In this document: in pieces, positions 44,551 through 54,300 of the stretch
Position numbering within the stretch: the first letter of the stretch is position 1
Layout of the letters: the number at the start of each line of letters is the position of its first letter
Origin: JAPLUA01 sp964625855
GTDB lineage: Bacteria; Verrucomicrobiota; Verrucomicrobiia; Limisphaerales; UBA8199
Direction: 5' to 3'
NCBI GenBank assembly: GCA_964625855.1
Contig: CAZVFC010000041.1
Location: 20,477-84,476 of the forward strand
DNA: 64,000 nucleotides
Made by a program: the position numbers and the translations under genes
Notes under the pieces: generated by a model
The model's database searches: none
Told to the model about the DNA's origin: nothing
What the model saw: the letters and a program-made list of their open reading frames with translations, nothing else

Positions 44551-44908
44551 TCCTCAGCCAATCCGAACCGGCGTCTCCCCGGCCAAGCCCTACCCATGCA
44601 CTGGACTTCCCGCCAAACACGCGAAACGACGCTAAAGCAGAGGACGGCCCGAGCGGTCAAGGGCGTCTCCCGGATCAGCGAGGGAAGCCTGCGCTTTCAT
44701 TGGCCGTATTCGCCTGCCCTTTAGCGCCTTTCGCGTGTTTAGCAGGCATTGGTTCTGCCTCGTTACGGCGCCAGAGCCGCGTTCAGGACGCTCGCGATGT
44801 TGCGGCGCCTGGAGCTCGGGTTAAAGCAGATTCCAGCGCCGCCGCCCGACTTTGGATTTTAGACATTAGACGTTAGACCGACTTCAGACCTGAGCGATGC
44901 CTTTGTGG
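44551..44908. other. gap, nothing recognised
   Basis: No frame here shows a family, start context or codon pattern that I can support. Confidence 0.4.
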
Positions 44909-45250
44909 TCACCTCCGTTTGCGTCTGGCCGCATACGCCGCCGGCTTCTCCATTAGCACCAACTCCTTCTGCTGCCGATTGGTTGTGACCGGCAGCGCAT
45001 CAGATTCCAGTTGGCTCCGGAGGGTGGCGAGTTCCTCAGCGGGCAGCGCGTCCACGAAGCGGAAGGCTGAGGCGGCGAGGCAGGTGCGGTCCTTCTCGAA
45101 GGCCAGCCAGCGCCGGTGGAGGTTCTCGGCGGCGTTGCCAGTCGTGTTGGAGCCGGCGAAGATGTCCAGCACGGTGTCGCCGGGCTCAGTGGGGAATTCG
45201 ATGAGGAAGGTGGGCAGCTTTTCGGCGAAGCGGGCGGAGTGCGGCCGCCT
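44909..45250 (-). pseudogene. C-terminal remnant of a DNA methyltransferase
   Basis: The frame reads HSARFAEKLPTFLIEFPTEP, then GDTVLDIFAGSNTTGNAAEN, then LAFEKDRTCLAASAFRF. This is the end of an amino-group DNA methyltransferase with the SAM motif FAGSNTTG. The catalytic (N/D/S)PP(Y/W) motif and the rest of the N-terminal part are missing, and the frame is stopped upstream by a TGA at 45251-45253. The best intact start is ATG 45172, inside the motif region. It cannot be active alone. Confidence 0.75.
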
Positions 45251-45382
45251 TCAATCGCTGAAATCGAAGCGGCGTTTGAGTTGGTTAGCGCGCGAGCAAC
45301 TGATTTCGCTTGCTGCTTCCACAGGGGTTTTGCAGCATAGCCGCACTCGGGTTTGCAAAATCACGGAGCCTACTGACGTACG

Positions 45383-45553
45383 ATGAGCGCTGTGCTTGAA
45401 ATAGTGCTGGACACAAGTGTCGTCATTTCGGCGTTGCGCTCGCGCCGGGGGGCCTCGTTTGAGCTGTTGCGCCGCGTCGGCGACGGGAGTTGGCGGCTTC
45501 ACGTTTCAACTGCCTTACTGCTGGAATATGAAATGCTGATGAAGCTGCAATAG
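45383..45553 (+). pseudogene. truncated PIN-domain toxin
   Basis: This 56-residue frame starts MSAVLEIVLDTSVVISALRS and ends in a TAG after LLEYEMLMKLQ. It is the first third of a PIN family toxin (usual length about 135-140 residues), with the first aspartate (LDTS) kept but the later acidic residues absent. The antitoxin-like gene follows after only five bases, in the order opposite to the usual antitoxin-first arrangement. A deletion has probably joined two unrelated ends. Confidence 0.65.
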
Positions 45554-45558
45554 GCAAA

Positions 45559-45816
45559 ATGAAGACGATAGAAGCACAAATCCCGGAGCCGGTGCTCAAG
45601 CAGGCGCAGGAACTGGCGGAGCGCGAGCACATTCCGCTGGAGCACCTTATCAGCCTGGCGATCACCCAGACGGTGGGTGTGTGGAGCAACGAGAGCTACG
45701 TCGCTTTGAGGGCCAAGCGGGCAAGCCGCGAGAAGTTCGTGGACGCCTTGAAAGAAGTGCCGGATGTCGAGCCGGCGGCCTACGACCGGTTGCCCGAGGG
45801 GTACCGTGGCTCCTGA
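45559..45816 (+). CDS. antitoxin-like ribbon-helix-helix type protein
   Basis: The 85-residue protein starts MKTIEAQIPEPVLKQAQELA, a strand and helix like RHH/CopG proteins. EHIPLEHLISLAITQTVGVW and VDALKEVPDVEPAAYDRL follow. Such small proteins commonly pair with PIN toxins in Verrucomicrobiota. The start has no strong ribosome binding site, and the partner here is a broken PIN gene upstream, so this may now be an orphan antitoxin. Its DNA target, if any, is unknown. Confidence 0.65.
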   Translation: MKTIEAQIPEPVLKQAQELAEREHIPLEHLISLAITQTVGVWSNESYVALRAKRASREKFVDALKEVPDVEPAAYDRLPEGYRGS

Positions 45817-45889
45817 GCGGGGTCGCCGAGCGGGCTGGTTGACGCGGTGCGAAGGGACGCGCTAGCGGCTGCGGCGGGTTTTGATTCCT

Positions 45890-45946
45890 TCAATCGGCGA
45901 AGATGTCCAGCACGGCGTCGCCGGCGTCGGTGAGGAATCTGGGGTG
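45890..45946 (-). pseudogene. second short methyltransferase remnant
   Basis: The minus strand reads FLTDAGDAVLDIFAD and then TGA. This closely parallels the FLIEFPTEPGDTVLDIFAG segment at 45140-45215. It is the same piece of a methyltransferase, cut after the aspartate-containing motif I strand. The two remnants flank the PIN/RHH pair. Confidence 0.5.
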
Positions 45947-46146
45947 AATTGGGCAGTCCCGTCGGGATTGGCGGCCAGCTCACCCGGGCCCGGAGGGCGC
46001 GCCAGCCCCGGGGCCGGCCCTGAGCTTGCATCCGGGAGCTTCTTTATGTGACATTCCCAGCCGATGCATTGGCGCTGGTTCTTGAAACCGCAAACCTGTA
46101 TAGGCCACGGCAAGTTTCGGCCTAAACCTCCCGGCACATCGACGAT
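45947..46146. other. upstream region of the alpha-galactosidase gene
   Basis: No gene is evident. The minus strand has a frame with CGFKNQRQCIGWECHIKK but no recognised family. Promoter elements for the next gene are not clear. Confidence 0.4.
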
Positions 46147-48390
46147 ATGAAGAAGCTACTCCGCACTTTTCTTGGAGCGTTAATCGGCGTCCTGGCACTT
46201 ATCATGCCTGTGCGAGCTGCCGAAATCTCTACCACCCGCGGCAAGGTCCTCCTGCGCGCCGGCATCCTCGAGAGAACACTCGACTTTGCGCAGGGCAAGG
46301 GAGTGATGGGAACGGTCTCCGTGGACGGCAAGCCCGCCGTCTCTGCGCCCGTGCCCGAGTTGCTTCTGACCGTCGCGCGCGCCGAGCCCAACCGCCGCCC
46401 CGATTCCTTCAAAGCCGGCGCCGGCGGCGAGTTCCGCAGTAACGACACCTTCAACAAGACCGTGACGCCCGAGTTCCTGGACGACAAGCGCCTGGGGCAA
46501 AGCGTCGGCTGGGTCGAGCCGCTCGCGCTCAACGGCGCCGATCTCAGCGCCGCCTTCGGCCCGGCCACCTATAAATCCACTGCTGAATCGAACGGCCTAA
46601 AGCACCTCATCGTTCAAATCCCGGCCAGGGCCGACGGCCCTCTTCCCGGCGTGGTCGTCGAGCTGCATTACGTCCTGTATGATGACCACCCCGTTATCCG
46701 GAAATGGGTCTCGCTCCGCAACGGCGGATCGCGCTGGCTCAAGCTGGACAACTTTACCATTGACCCCCTCGACTTCACGCAGCGGCTGCCCGTGCGCACG
46801 CCGCTGACGCCCAATGACTACGGAGCACAATCCAGCGTCGTCGGCTTCACGAGCCAGGACCTGTCTCGCGGCGTCATCGCCGTCAACGAGGTTCCCTCCG
46901 GCTTGCGCGCCATCGCCGATAGCGGCGCCATGGGTTATACCCAAGGCTGGTTCGAGTGGGTGCTGGGCCCCGGCGAGGCCTTTACCACCGAACCGGTCTT
47001 TCTCTATGCCTTCAGCGGTCCCGTCAAGCCGACGGTCTCGGCCCTCTCGCGCCCGCTGGACCGCGCGCTCGAAGGCCCATACATGGAGTTCCTGCGCCAG
47101 CGCATCGGCATCGCCGCCGACTCCGCGCCGCTCGATGTCCCGATCTGGATCTCCTGGGCTCAGTTCGGCCCCAATATCAATGATCAGCTCATGCGCCAGC
47201 AGGCCGACCTCGCCGCCAAGGCGGGCTTTGTTATGTTCCAGATTGACGACGGTTGGCAGCGTGGCCGGCTGGGCACCGAACCGGACACGCAGAAGTTCCC
47301 GGATATCGAGGACACCTGGCGTTATATTCGCGGCAAAGGGCTCAAGCTCGGCCTTTGGCTCTCCTCCATTCGAGATGCCCAATCCAAAGACCTCAAAGCC
47401 TTCCCCAACGGCCGCTCCGTCCCTCTGACCAAGCGCTCGCAAGGCTACTGCATGGCCTTCGCCAGCCCCTGGCGCCAGTATTACATGGATGACCTGCTGG
47501 ACCTGCACCAGCGCTGGGGCGTGGATTACTACAAACAGGACTTCAGCAACCCGATCTACGGCGATGTGGCCGAGGGACACGAGGGCCGCACGCTGCGGGA
47601 CTCGATCCTGCGTTCGCTGCGCCGCCTTCTCGAAGCTCAGGACGAGATGCGCCGCCGCGCGCCCAACCTGATCCTCGAGCTCACGCACGAAATCTACTGG
47701 AATACCCCCGGCGTGGGAGGTGACCTGGCCGTGCTCGAACACACGCCGCGCTATCACATGTCGCCCAACCACCTTTCGGGTGTGCCGCCGCGGGGCAATG
47801 CCAAAAAAAGCGTCGAAGTCATCCGCCAGGAACTCATCGAGAACTGCTACTTGGCCCGGCAGCGCTTCTATGCCAATCGCGGGCTTCCTCTCTATGCACT
47901 GGAGTTCTATGGCGCCACCACCGCCTCCTACCAGGGCAGCATGACTCCCGAGATTCAGGACCGCCAAGTGGTCAGTTGGCTGCTGGGCGCACCCTCCGTT
48001 TATTCCGGCGACCTCGCCAGCCTCTCGGAAGAGAACCTCAACCGCTACCGGCAACGCTTCGATCTGCTCAAGCGGCTCCAGGCCGACTACGACATTTACC
48101 GCCACTTCCAGTTCAGCGGCGTCCCCGCGCCGACCGACGAAGACTGGCACTGGTGGGGCAAGCTCAGCCCCAAGGGCGGTGCGGTGGTGGTCCTGCGCGG
48201 CGCCGGCGGCCTGGGCGAGCGCAAAATCAACCTCCCCTGGGTCCAGGCCCGGGCCAAATATCAGTTGGTCGCCCGCCTGGCGGACAAACCCTTGGGCAGC
48301 TTTACGGGCAAACAGCTCCAGAATGGCGCCCTGACGCTGGCCCTGCCCCCACTGGGCCAGGAAATCGTGGAAATCAGACTGGTTCGCTAG
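46147..48390 (+). CDS. exported alpha-galactosidase-like glycoside hydrolase (clan GH-D)
   Basis: The 747-residue protein has a signal peptide (MKKLLRTFLGALIGVLALIM, cut near VRAA). A beta-rich N-terminal domain is followed by a barrel with FVMFQIDDGWQRGRLG (DDGW motif of GH27/GH36). The nucleophile motif is VDYYKQDFSNP (K-x-D), and substrate-loop elements follow (LILELTHEIYWNTPG). It most resembles the large GH36-like enzymes that release terminal alpha-galactose, but members of this clan also take other sugars. It lies outside the pectin operon; alpha-galactosidases often act on side chains of plant polysaccharides. The acid/base residue was not assigned. Confidence 0.82.
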   Translation: MKKLLRTFLGALIGVLALIMPVRAAEISTTRGKVLLRAGILERTLDFAQGKGVMGTVSVDGKPAVSAPVPELLLTVARAEPNRRPDSFKAGAGGEFRSNDTFNKTVTPEFLDDKRLGQSVGWVEPLALNGADLSAAFGPATYKSTAESNGLKHLIVQIPARADGPLPGVVVELHYVLYDDHPVIRKWVSLRNGGSRWLKLDNFTIDPLDFTQRLPVRTPLTPNDYGAQSSVVGFTSQDLSRGVIAVNEVPSGLRAIADSGAMGYTQGWFEWVLGPGEAFTTEPVFLYAFSGPVKPTVSALSRPLDRALEGPYMEFLRQRIGIAADSAPLDVPIWISWAQFGPNINDQLMRQQADLAAKAGFVMFQIDDGWQRGRLGTEPDTQKFPDIEDTWRYIRGKGLKLGLWLSSIRDAQSKDLKAFPNGRSVPLTKRSQGYCMAFASPWRQYYMDDLLDLHQRWGVDYYKQDFSNPIYGDVAEGHEGRTLRDSILRSLRRLLEAQDEMRRRAPNLILELTHEIYWNTPGVGGDLAVLEHTPRYHMSPNHLSGVPPRGNAKKSVEVIRQELIENCYLARQRFYANRGLPLYALEFYGATTASYQGSMTPEIQDRQVVSWLLGAPSVYSGDLASLSEENLNRYRQRFDLLKRLQADYDIYRHFQFSGVPAPTDEDWHWWGKLSPKGGAVVVLRGAGGLGERKINLPWVQARAKYQLVARLADKPLGSFTGKQLQNGALTLALPPLGQEIVEIRLVR

Positions 48391-48462
48391 TACGACCACA
48401 CTCAAGTTACGTTCCGTAATGTCGCTTCCAGGCGCGGACATCCATCCCCTCACACGCCCCGG

Positions 48463-48491
48463 TTGACTCTCTGGCTTGCACCGGATACAAT
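48463..48491 (+). promoter_or_regulatory. sigma-70 type promoter of the LRR gene
   Basis: TTGACT (48463-48468) and TACAAT (48486-48491) are separated by 17 bases, a near-consensus pair about 99 bases before the start at 48590. GAGGTG (48579-48584) is a good ribosome binding site for that gene. Confidence 0.75.
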
Positions 48492-48589
48492 CACGCTATG
48501 CTTGGTGAGACCGAAAACCAATTCTCACTCACCCGCGCAGCGCTTACGAGGGCTACGAGCGAATTCCCACGACGAAACGAGGTGATGTA

Positions 48590-50062
48590 ATGATGAGAAC
48601 CGGCTTCAAACAGGCATACGTCTGGTGGATTTTGATCACCCTGGCCATGCCCACTGTTTCTGAACACGCGATGGCGGCCGAGGCTCTTAACGCAGTCGCT
48701 TCGGCCGGGGCCGTGATCACCTCCGTCGTCGCAACGGGCGAAGCTCGCGTGGTGCGTTTCCCCGCTGAACGGTCGGTAGGAACGCTGGTGGATCTGGATC
48801 GCCCTCGTGACAAGAATGGGTATCTTCCGGATTGGTGGATGTGGAACGGTTTCTCGAAAAGCCCGGCGCATGAAATCGCAGATGCCCGAGGTGAGGTGTG
48901 GGTGCCTGCCGGCCAACGCGTGGGGCTGATCGTCACGCCGCATGGCCCCGATGACGACCTTCGGGCGCTCAGCAATTTGCCGAGCGGTTCCGTCGAACTG
49001 CTGGCGTTCAATACCCAAGGCCCACCGCCCGGTGATGCATGCGTGGCATCCATTTGCGCCATTCCAGGACTAAGAACACTGCTGCTGGAGAGATCGAATA
49101 TCAGCAACGAGTGTCTCTCACGGCTGGCCAACGCAGCTTCGCTGGAGCGGTTGATGATCATTGATGAGGACCTGAATGGCACCGGCGTACGCCATATTGC
49201 CAGGATCAGAAGCCTGAAAGGACTCCGAATCCACGGCAAAACAATCACTGCCGAAAGCCTCTCTGACCTTTCAGAACTGGACAACCTCGAGGAACTGATC
49301 ATCGGAGGCAGCCTCGAGGGGGAAGGCTTATCGCATCTCAAACGGCTGCCGGCGCTGTGGCGACTGCACATTGGCGCGGCAGAGTGCTGCGCTTCGGGTT
49401 TGCAGCATCTCGCCGCACTTCCGGCGCTGACCTGCCTGGGTTTCTACGACCTGAATCCAAAGGGTTTGGCCGCCTTGCCACCCATGCCGAAATTGAAGGA
49501 ACTGGGAATTCAGTACAAAGGCGGCACTTTCCAGCCGGAGAACCTGGCCTCCCTGGCAGGCTTTCCGCAACTGGAAACGCTGAGGCTGACAGGTCGTTAT
49601 ACCGACGAGGGGCTTGTGCATTTGAAATCACTCAAACAACTGAAGAACCTCGGTCTGCATCCCAATTGGCAAGACGCCGATTACATAACCGACGCAGCGC
49701 TCGCCCACGTTTCGACCCTGGAGCGCCTCGAAACGGTTCAGCTTTATACCGGGTCTTTTACAGACGATGGCCTGCGGCATCTGGCGGCGCTGCCTCGAAT
49801 CAGAAAGATTGACATACCAAACCACGGCGGACGATTTACCGACGCGGCGCTGGAGTCGCTGGCCAGGAGCAAGACGCTTGAGGACTTGCGGCTGCGCGGC
49901 GATCACATTACCGACGCCGGCTTGCGGTACCTCGAGGCATCAACCTCGTTGCGGTCGCTGAGGTTATTTCCTCAGAGCCAGGTGACCGAGGGAGGCATCG
50001 CGCGGCTGAAGCGACTCAGGCCGACAATAAGCGAAGTCGAAGGCAAGCTCGCTGGCAGGTAG
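48590..50062 (+). CDS. exported leucine-rich repeat protein
   Basis: The 490-residue protein has a signal peptide (AYVWWILITLAMPTVSEHAM). A short N-terminal domain is followed by LRR units of the ribonuclease-inhibitor/F-box type (LRLTGRYTDEGLVHLKSLKQ; LRLRGDHITDAGLRYLEAST) through to the C-terminus. LRR arrays form a curved binding surface. Its partner is unknown. It has its own clear promoter and does not belong to the neighbouring galactosidase operon. Such TDAGL-type repeats are abundant in Verrucomicrobiota and Planctomycetes. Confidence 0.87.
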   Translation: MMRTGFKQAYVWWILITLAMPTVSEHAMAAEALNAVASAGAVITSVVATGEARVVRFPAERSVGTLVDLDRPRDKNGYLPDWWMWNGFSKSPAHEIADARGEVWVPAGQRVGLIVTPHGPDDDLRALSNLPSGSVELLAFNTQGPPPGDACVASICAIPGLRTLLLERSNISNECLSRLANAASLERLMIIDEDLNGTGVRHIARIRSLKGLRIHGKTITAESLSDLSELDNLEELIIGGSLEGEGLSHLKRLPALWRLHIGAAECCASGLQHLAALPALTCLGFYDLNPKGLAALPPMPKLKELGIQYKGGTFQPENLASLAGFPQLETLRLTGRYTDEGLVHLKSLKQLKNLGLHPNWQDADYITDAALAHVSTLERLETVQLYTGSFTDDGLRHLAALPRIRKIDIPNHGGRFTDAALESLARSKTLEDLRLRGDHITDAGLRYLEASTSLRSLRLFPQSQVTEGGIARLKRLRPTISEVEGKLAGR

Positions 50063-50454
50063 CACGTGAGTGCCTCACGTTTGCAGAAGGGCGAAGACGT
50101 CAGCTTCCTCATTCAACACCTCGATGTGGTCATGGATCCACATGGCGGAGGCATTTGCGCCCGCTCTCCCAAGGCTGTCTCGTTCGTGGACTGCGTTCGC
50201 GTTCAAGTCGTCCAGAGTCAGGTCGGCTGTCGTGCAAAATGCTGGAAGCATCCAGTCCGGGTGCGGCACTTTGCCTGAGTCTGAGTGACGCTCCGGAACG
50301 CGCGGGCTGCGAAATCCGGGCGGCACATTTTGTGCTCTGTCCTCTATCTTGTCCGATAACGAAGCGGTGGTGATCACAGGGAGTTTCAGAAGCGACGGGC
50401 CGCAAGTCACGCGGTGAGTTGCCCGCCGGATTCCCGCGATTTGTTTCGGTCTTG
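50063..50454. other. gap with a possible minus-strand remnant
   Basis: A minus-strand frame (50075-50410) ends in a sequence that looks protein-like (AVHERDSLGRAGANASAMWI), but its upstream part does not. It has no family that I can name. It could be a decayed gene. No repeat or RNA structure was seen. Confidence 0.3.
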
Positions 50455-50460
50455 ATGTTA

Positions 50461-50904
50461 ATGAAAAACAAGTCGCGCTTGATAAAGATAGTGACGTATC
50501 AGAACGTGGGTTTCCTGGCGATTATCGTGCTTTGTTATCTTGATGAACTGCTCACATTGCCGTCACTGATCTTCTCGGACCATCCCTTCGACTTTGTGTA
50601 TCGCCGGCCCATGCTGGAAATGCTGCTTTTCCTGACCGTCTGGCTGCTGGTAAGTGGCTCGACACACCGGCTGCTGAAACGCGTCCAGGACTTGGAGGCC
50701 TTCATGCGGGTATGTGCCTGGTGCAGGCGCATTGACTGCAAGGGGCAATGGATGCAGTTGGAGGAGTTCATGCAGCAGGGATTTGATACAACCACGACGC
50801 ACGGCATCTGCCCGGAATGTCTGCAACAGCAAAGGGAAGCGATTGACCGGGCCAAACGGTCGTGCGAGCCTGCGGCAACCAGGGCTGGGTCTTCTGTATC
50901 GTAG
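50461..50904 (+). CDS. small membrane protein with a C-terminal zinc-ribbon-like cysteine motif
   Basis: From ATG 50461 (alternatives 50455 or 50419) the protein has 147 residues. Two hydrophobic segments (VGFLAIIVLCYLDEL; MLEMLLFLTVWLLVSG) are followed by a cytosolic tail with CAWCRRIDCKGQWMQLEEFM and HGICPECLQQ. The paired CxxC motifs match the small ribbon found after GAF/PAS domains in many histidine kinases (ICSYCKRIR-like, HGICPDC-like). Here it is attached to two membrane helices without a kinase. Role unknown. Confidence 0.6.
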   Translation: MKNKSRLIKIVTYQNVGFLAIIVLCYLDELLTLPSLIFSDHPFDFVYRRPMLEMLLFLTVWLLVSGSTHRLLKRVQDLEAFMRVCAWCRRIDCKGQWMQLEEFMQQGFDTTTTHGICPECLQQQREAIDRAKRSCEPAATRAGSSVS

Positions 50905-50981
50905 AAGGCGACCACCCGTCCCGCGCAAAGTGGTCAAAGTGCGCATGGCGGAAACGCAGGCGCACGGAAAGGGGCACCAAA

Positions 50982-51284
50982 CATCAGCGCGGCCTGATTG
51001 CCTTGGGCTGGTATGATTACTGGCTCCATCGCGGTATTGAGAAATACGCCCTGGAACATGCCTGGTCGTCGTCGGCGAACCTCGCGCGAGAGAAGGTCGT
51101 TCCCTGGGGATGGGAAGGGGATGGCATGCTCGCCTGGCTCGGTGCCTGGGATGAACTGGCGGGATTCGTCGGGCGGCAGAATAAGCCGACGGTGGACTTC
51201 AGCTTCCGGCGGCCGCACCTGCGTCTTCCGCCCGTCCTCGAAGACCACGCCCACGCCGCCCAACTGGTGGCCGATCCCTTGTAG
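50982..51284 (+). pseudogene. fragment of an XylR-type transcriptional regulator
   Basis: The plus strand reads RGLIALGWYDYWLHRGIEKY, then LAREKVVPWGWEGDG and VDFSFRRPHLRLPPVLEDHA, ending ADPL and TAG. This is the start of the sugar-binding domain of AraC-type xylose regulators (XylR) as found in Verrucomicrobiota and Planctomycetes. The rest, including the AraC DNA-binding domain, is missing. The upstream part has no matching start. The break lies 61 bases from the stop of the second pectate lyase gene. Confidence 0.7.
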
Positions 51285-51345
51285 CCGTTGGGTTCCTGCG
51301 GGGCCGGACTCGATCCTGCCGGCCATAATGTCCGCGCGGGCTTAG

Positions 51346-54300
51346 CTACGGTCCCAGCACCGCCCGGTAGAAACGCCGGGCAAAACTCCCCGCCTCCGGA
51401 TCCACCCAGGAGAAGGGGGGCACTGGTGAATTGGTGGTCAACAGGTCCAGCCAACTCACAAGGTTGGTTGACGCTTGCACAGTGTAGTCCGGGCCGGAAT
51501 CGCCGGTAACCGTCAGACGGAAGGCCCCGGCATTGACGGCGGCTTGCTCGAGTGCCGGTCGCACCGGCGGCAGAACGGCGACGGTGAAACTCTGCGTCGC
51601 ACTCATGGCCGGGATGCCGCTGTCAGTGGCGACAATGCTCAACGTGTTTGTGGTGCTGCTCTGCGCTACAGTCGGGCGCCAGTTGAACGTGCCGGTGTTG
51701 GTGCCAAGAGTCGCGCCCAGCGGCGCATTCTGGAGTGTGAAGCCGATAGTCTGCGGCGGCATGTCGGTGTCGGTCACATCACAGGTGAAGTTGACGACGT
51801 TGCCGGCGATGAGAGTGTGGTTGGTGATGGCGGCGAGGACGGGGGCGGTATTGGAGACCGGCGCGTTGGTGGTCGTGATCAGGATGCCGTAATCCACGGG
51901 ACCGAAGCTGGCGGCTGTGGCGGGGTCGGTTGCGCTGAAGGTGAAACCGGCGAGGCCGCTGGTGTTAGCCGCGGCGGTGAAGCGGGCCGTGTAACCGTCG
52001 CCGAGGAGGCTAACCGTGCCGTTGCTGCTGCCACCGACGCTGTAGGCGAGGTTGGTAGCGCCGCCGGTGGCGGCCCGGAGGCTCACGTCCACGCCGCCGT
52101 TCCGGTCGCAAAGAGCGTGCGCGTCGGCGAGCCAGTTCAAGTGTTCTTCGAGGCGAGTGTAGCCGGTGAGGACGTTGGTGTAGTTGCGGTCGGAGGGGAG
52201 ATTCGGGTTCAAGCCCGTCGCCAGTTCCCAGTAATCGGGCATGCCGTCGCTGTCGGTGTCCGTCGGGGCCACCTCGGAGACGAGCGCAGGCCAACCGCGC
52301 ACGCCGACGGCGCCGGTGTTGGTGATGTATTCGGTTGGTTGATTGATTGCGCCGACGAAATCAACCAGAGAGCCGTATTGATGACGCACCGTGCGCGCGA
52401 TCCGCTGGTCGTTGGCGTCGCGCCGCCAGGGCATGGCGCCGGCGAGCGCTACAACGCGTTGGTAAGCGGCCGCGGCTGACTCCGTTGTGGCGGCGGGCAC
52501 GGAAAAAGGCGAGTTGGTTTGGGTATAGGTGCCGCTGAACATGGCCCAACCCGTGTTGGCTCCGTCCACCAGGCTGTTCTTGTTCAGGTCAATATAGTTT
52601 CCGCTTTGGTAAACGTGGGTGCCGAGCGCTCCACCTTCGAGAATATAGTTGTAACTGCTCGAGGGACCTTTAATGCAATAATTCCCCACGTAGTTCACCT
52701 CGCAGAATTCATTGGTGCCGCCGGTGTAGCCGGCGCGGCCGCCATAGTTGTAGATGACATTATTACGGAAATCCAAACGCAGCGTGCCCGCCTGGGAATC
52801 GCTGCCGATCCGCGGGTTGCGGCTGTTGTTGTGCGCGTAGAGATTGCGCAGATAGGAGTAGGTGACGTTGGAGGCCGAAGAGATGAGGCCGCCGTAGCCG
52901 TGGGCGCCCTTGACGTGAATGGAATTATTCAACGACTCGGTGATGAAACAGTTCTGCACCGTGAGGTTGGCAATGCGCCGGCTCGCGGAGAGGGTTTCAT
53001 CCACCGACCAGGAGGCCGAAAGGTGGTCCACGATGATGTTCGTGCCGGCGTTGATCCACATGCTGTCGGCTTCCTGCAGCGCGTTGGTGCCCAGACGCGT
53101 GCGCAGGTGGCGGACGATGACGTTGTTGGCGGCAATGTTGAAGGAGTAATCCTGGAAGCAGATGCCGTCGCCGGGCGCGGTCTGGCCGGCGATCGTGAGG
53201 TTGGGCCGGTTGATCGTGAGGGTGGAATTCAGTGCGATGTTGCCGGCGACCTTGAAGCAAATCGTGCGTCCACTGGCCGGCGCGCCGGAGATCCCACTGC
53301 GCAACGACCCGGCGCCGGTGTCAGCGAGAGTCGTGACGTAATAGACGTCACCACCGCGGCCCCCGGTGGCATAAGCGCCTGCGCCTTCCGCCCCGGGGAA
53401 GGCGGCGGTCGCGGCGCCGAGAATGTTGAAGGTGTCGCTGGTCACCGTGGCGCTGCCGCAGACGGCCTGGAGTTGTTTCGCGCCGGGGGTGGAGAGACTG
53501 AGGTTTGTGAAGGTGGCGACGCCGCTAGCGTCAGTGTAATGGGTGGTGGTGCCGTTCAACGTTCCGGTGCCACTAGTTAGCCCAAGGGTGACAGCGCTGT
53601 TCGTCACGGCGGCGCCGGCAGAGTTGGTGGCCACAACGGTGACCGGGGGCGAGATGTCCGCGCCGACTGCGGCATCGGTGGGTTGTTGCTGGAAGAGAAT
53701 CCCGGCGACGGCGCTCCCGGCGATCTGCGCGCTGACGGTGATGGAGGCGATGTCTATGGTCGTGGCGAGAGTGTTTGCGGTGGCCCGCCAGCCGATGGCG
53801 AGGGCGTCGAAGGCGTTGTAGAAATTGCCCCCGCTCACACCCGTGGCGCTTTGGCTGGAGAGCAACGTGCCGAAGGTGTTGCTGCCTTGATAGAGTCTAG
53901 TCTCGATCTGGCAGATGTTTGCGGCCGTCAGGGTGATGCGGAGGTTTTCCGTGAGTTGACTGCCGGGGGCCACTGTTAGAGTGGACGCCACGCTCGCGAG
54001 GTTAACCGCCCCCGTGTAGCTCTGGCTGTTGCTGCCTTCGGTCACGAGGTCCTGGTTATTGCCGGCGGCAAAGCTTTGAGCCGGGCGCGTGGCCAGACGG
54101 TGAGTCCCGCCGTTGTGGGCAACGCGGGAAACGTAGCCCCGCCAGCCCTGGGCCCCTGCGGTGACGCCAGCGGTGTTGGTGACGGCCGTGCCGTTCATGC
54201 CGCCAGCCAGAGGGGCGACGCCGCCCGAGCCGTAGAGCCCGAGCCCGAGATGCCCGCTTTGGGCAAACAGTCCGGAGGTATTGGTGAATGTGACGGTCAA

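Noticed and set aside
46597..48453. Long open frame (618 codons, minus strand) opposite the alpha-galactosidase gene
   Set aside because: Shadow of the galactosidase, which has a signal peptide and catalytic motifs.
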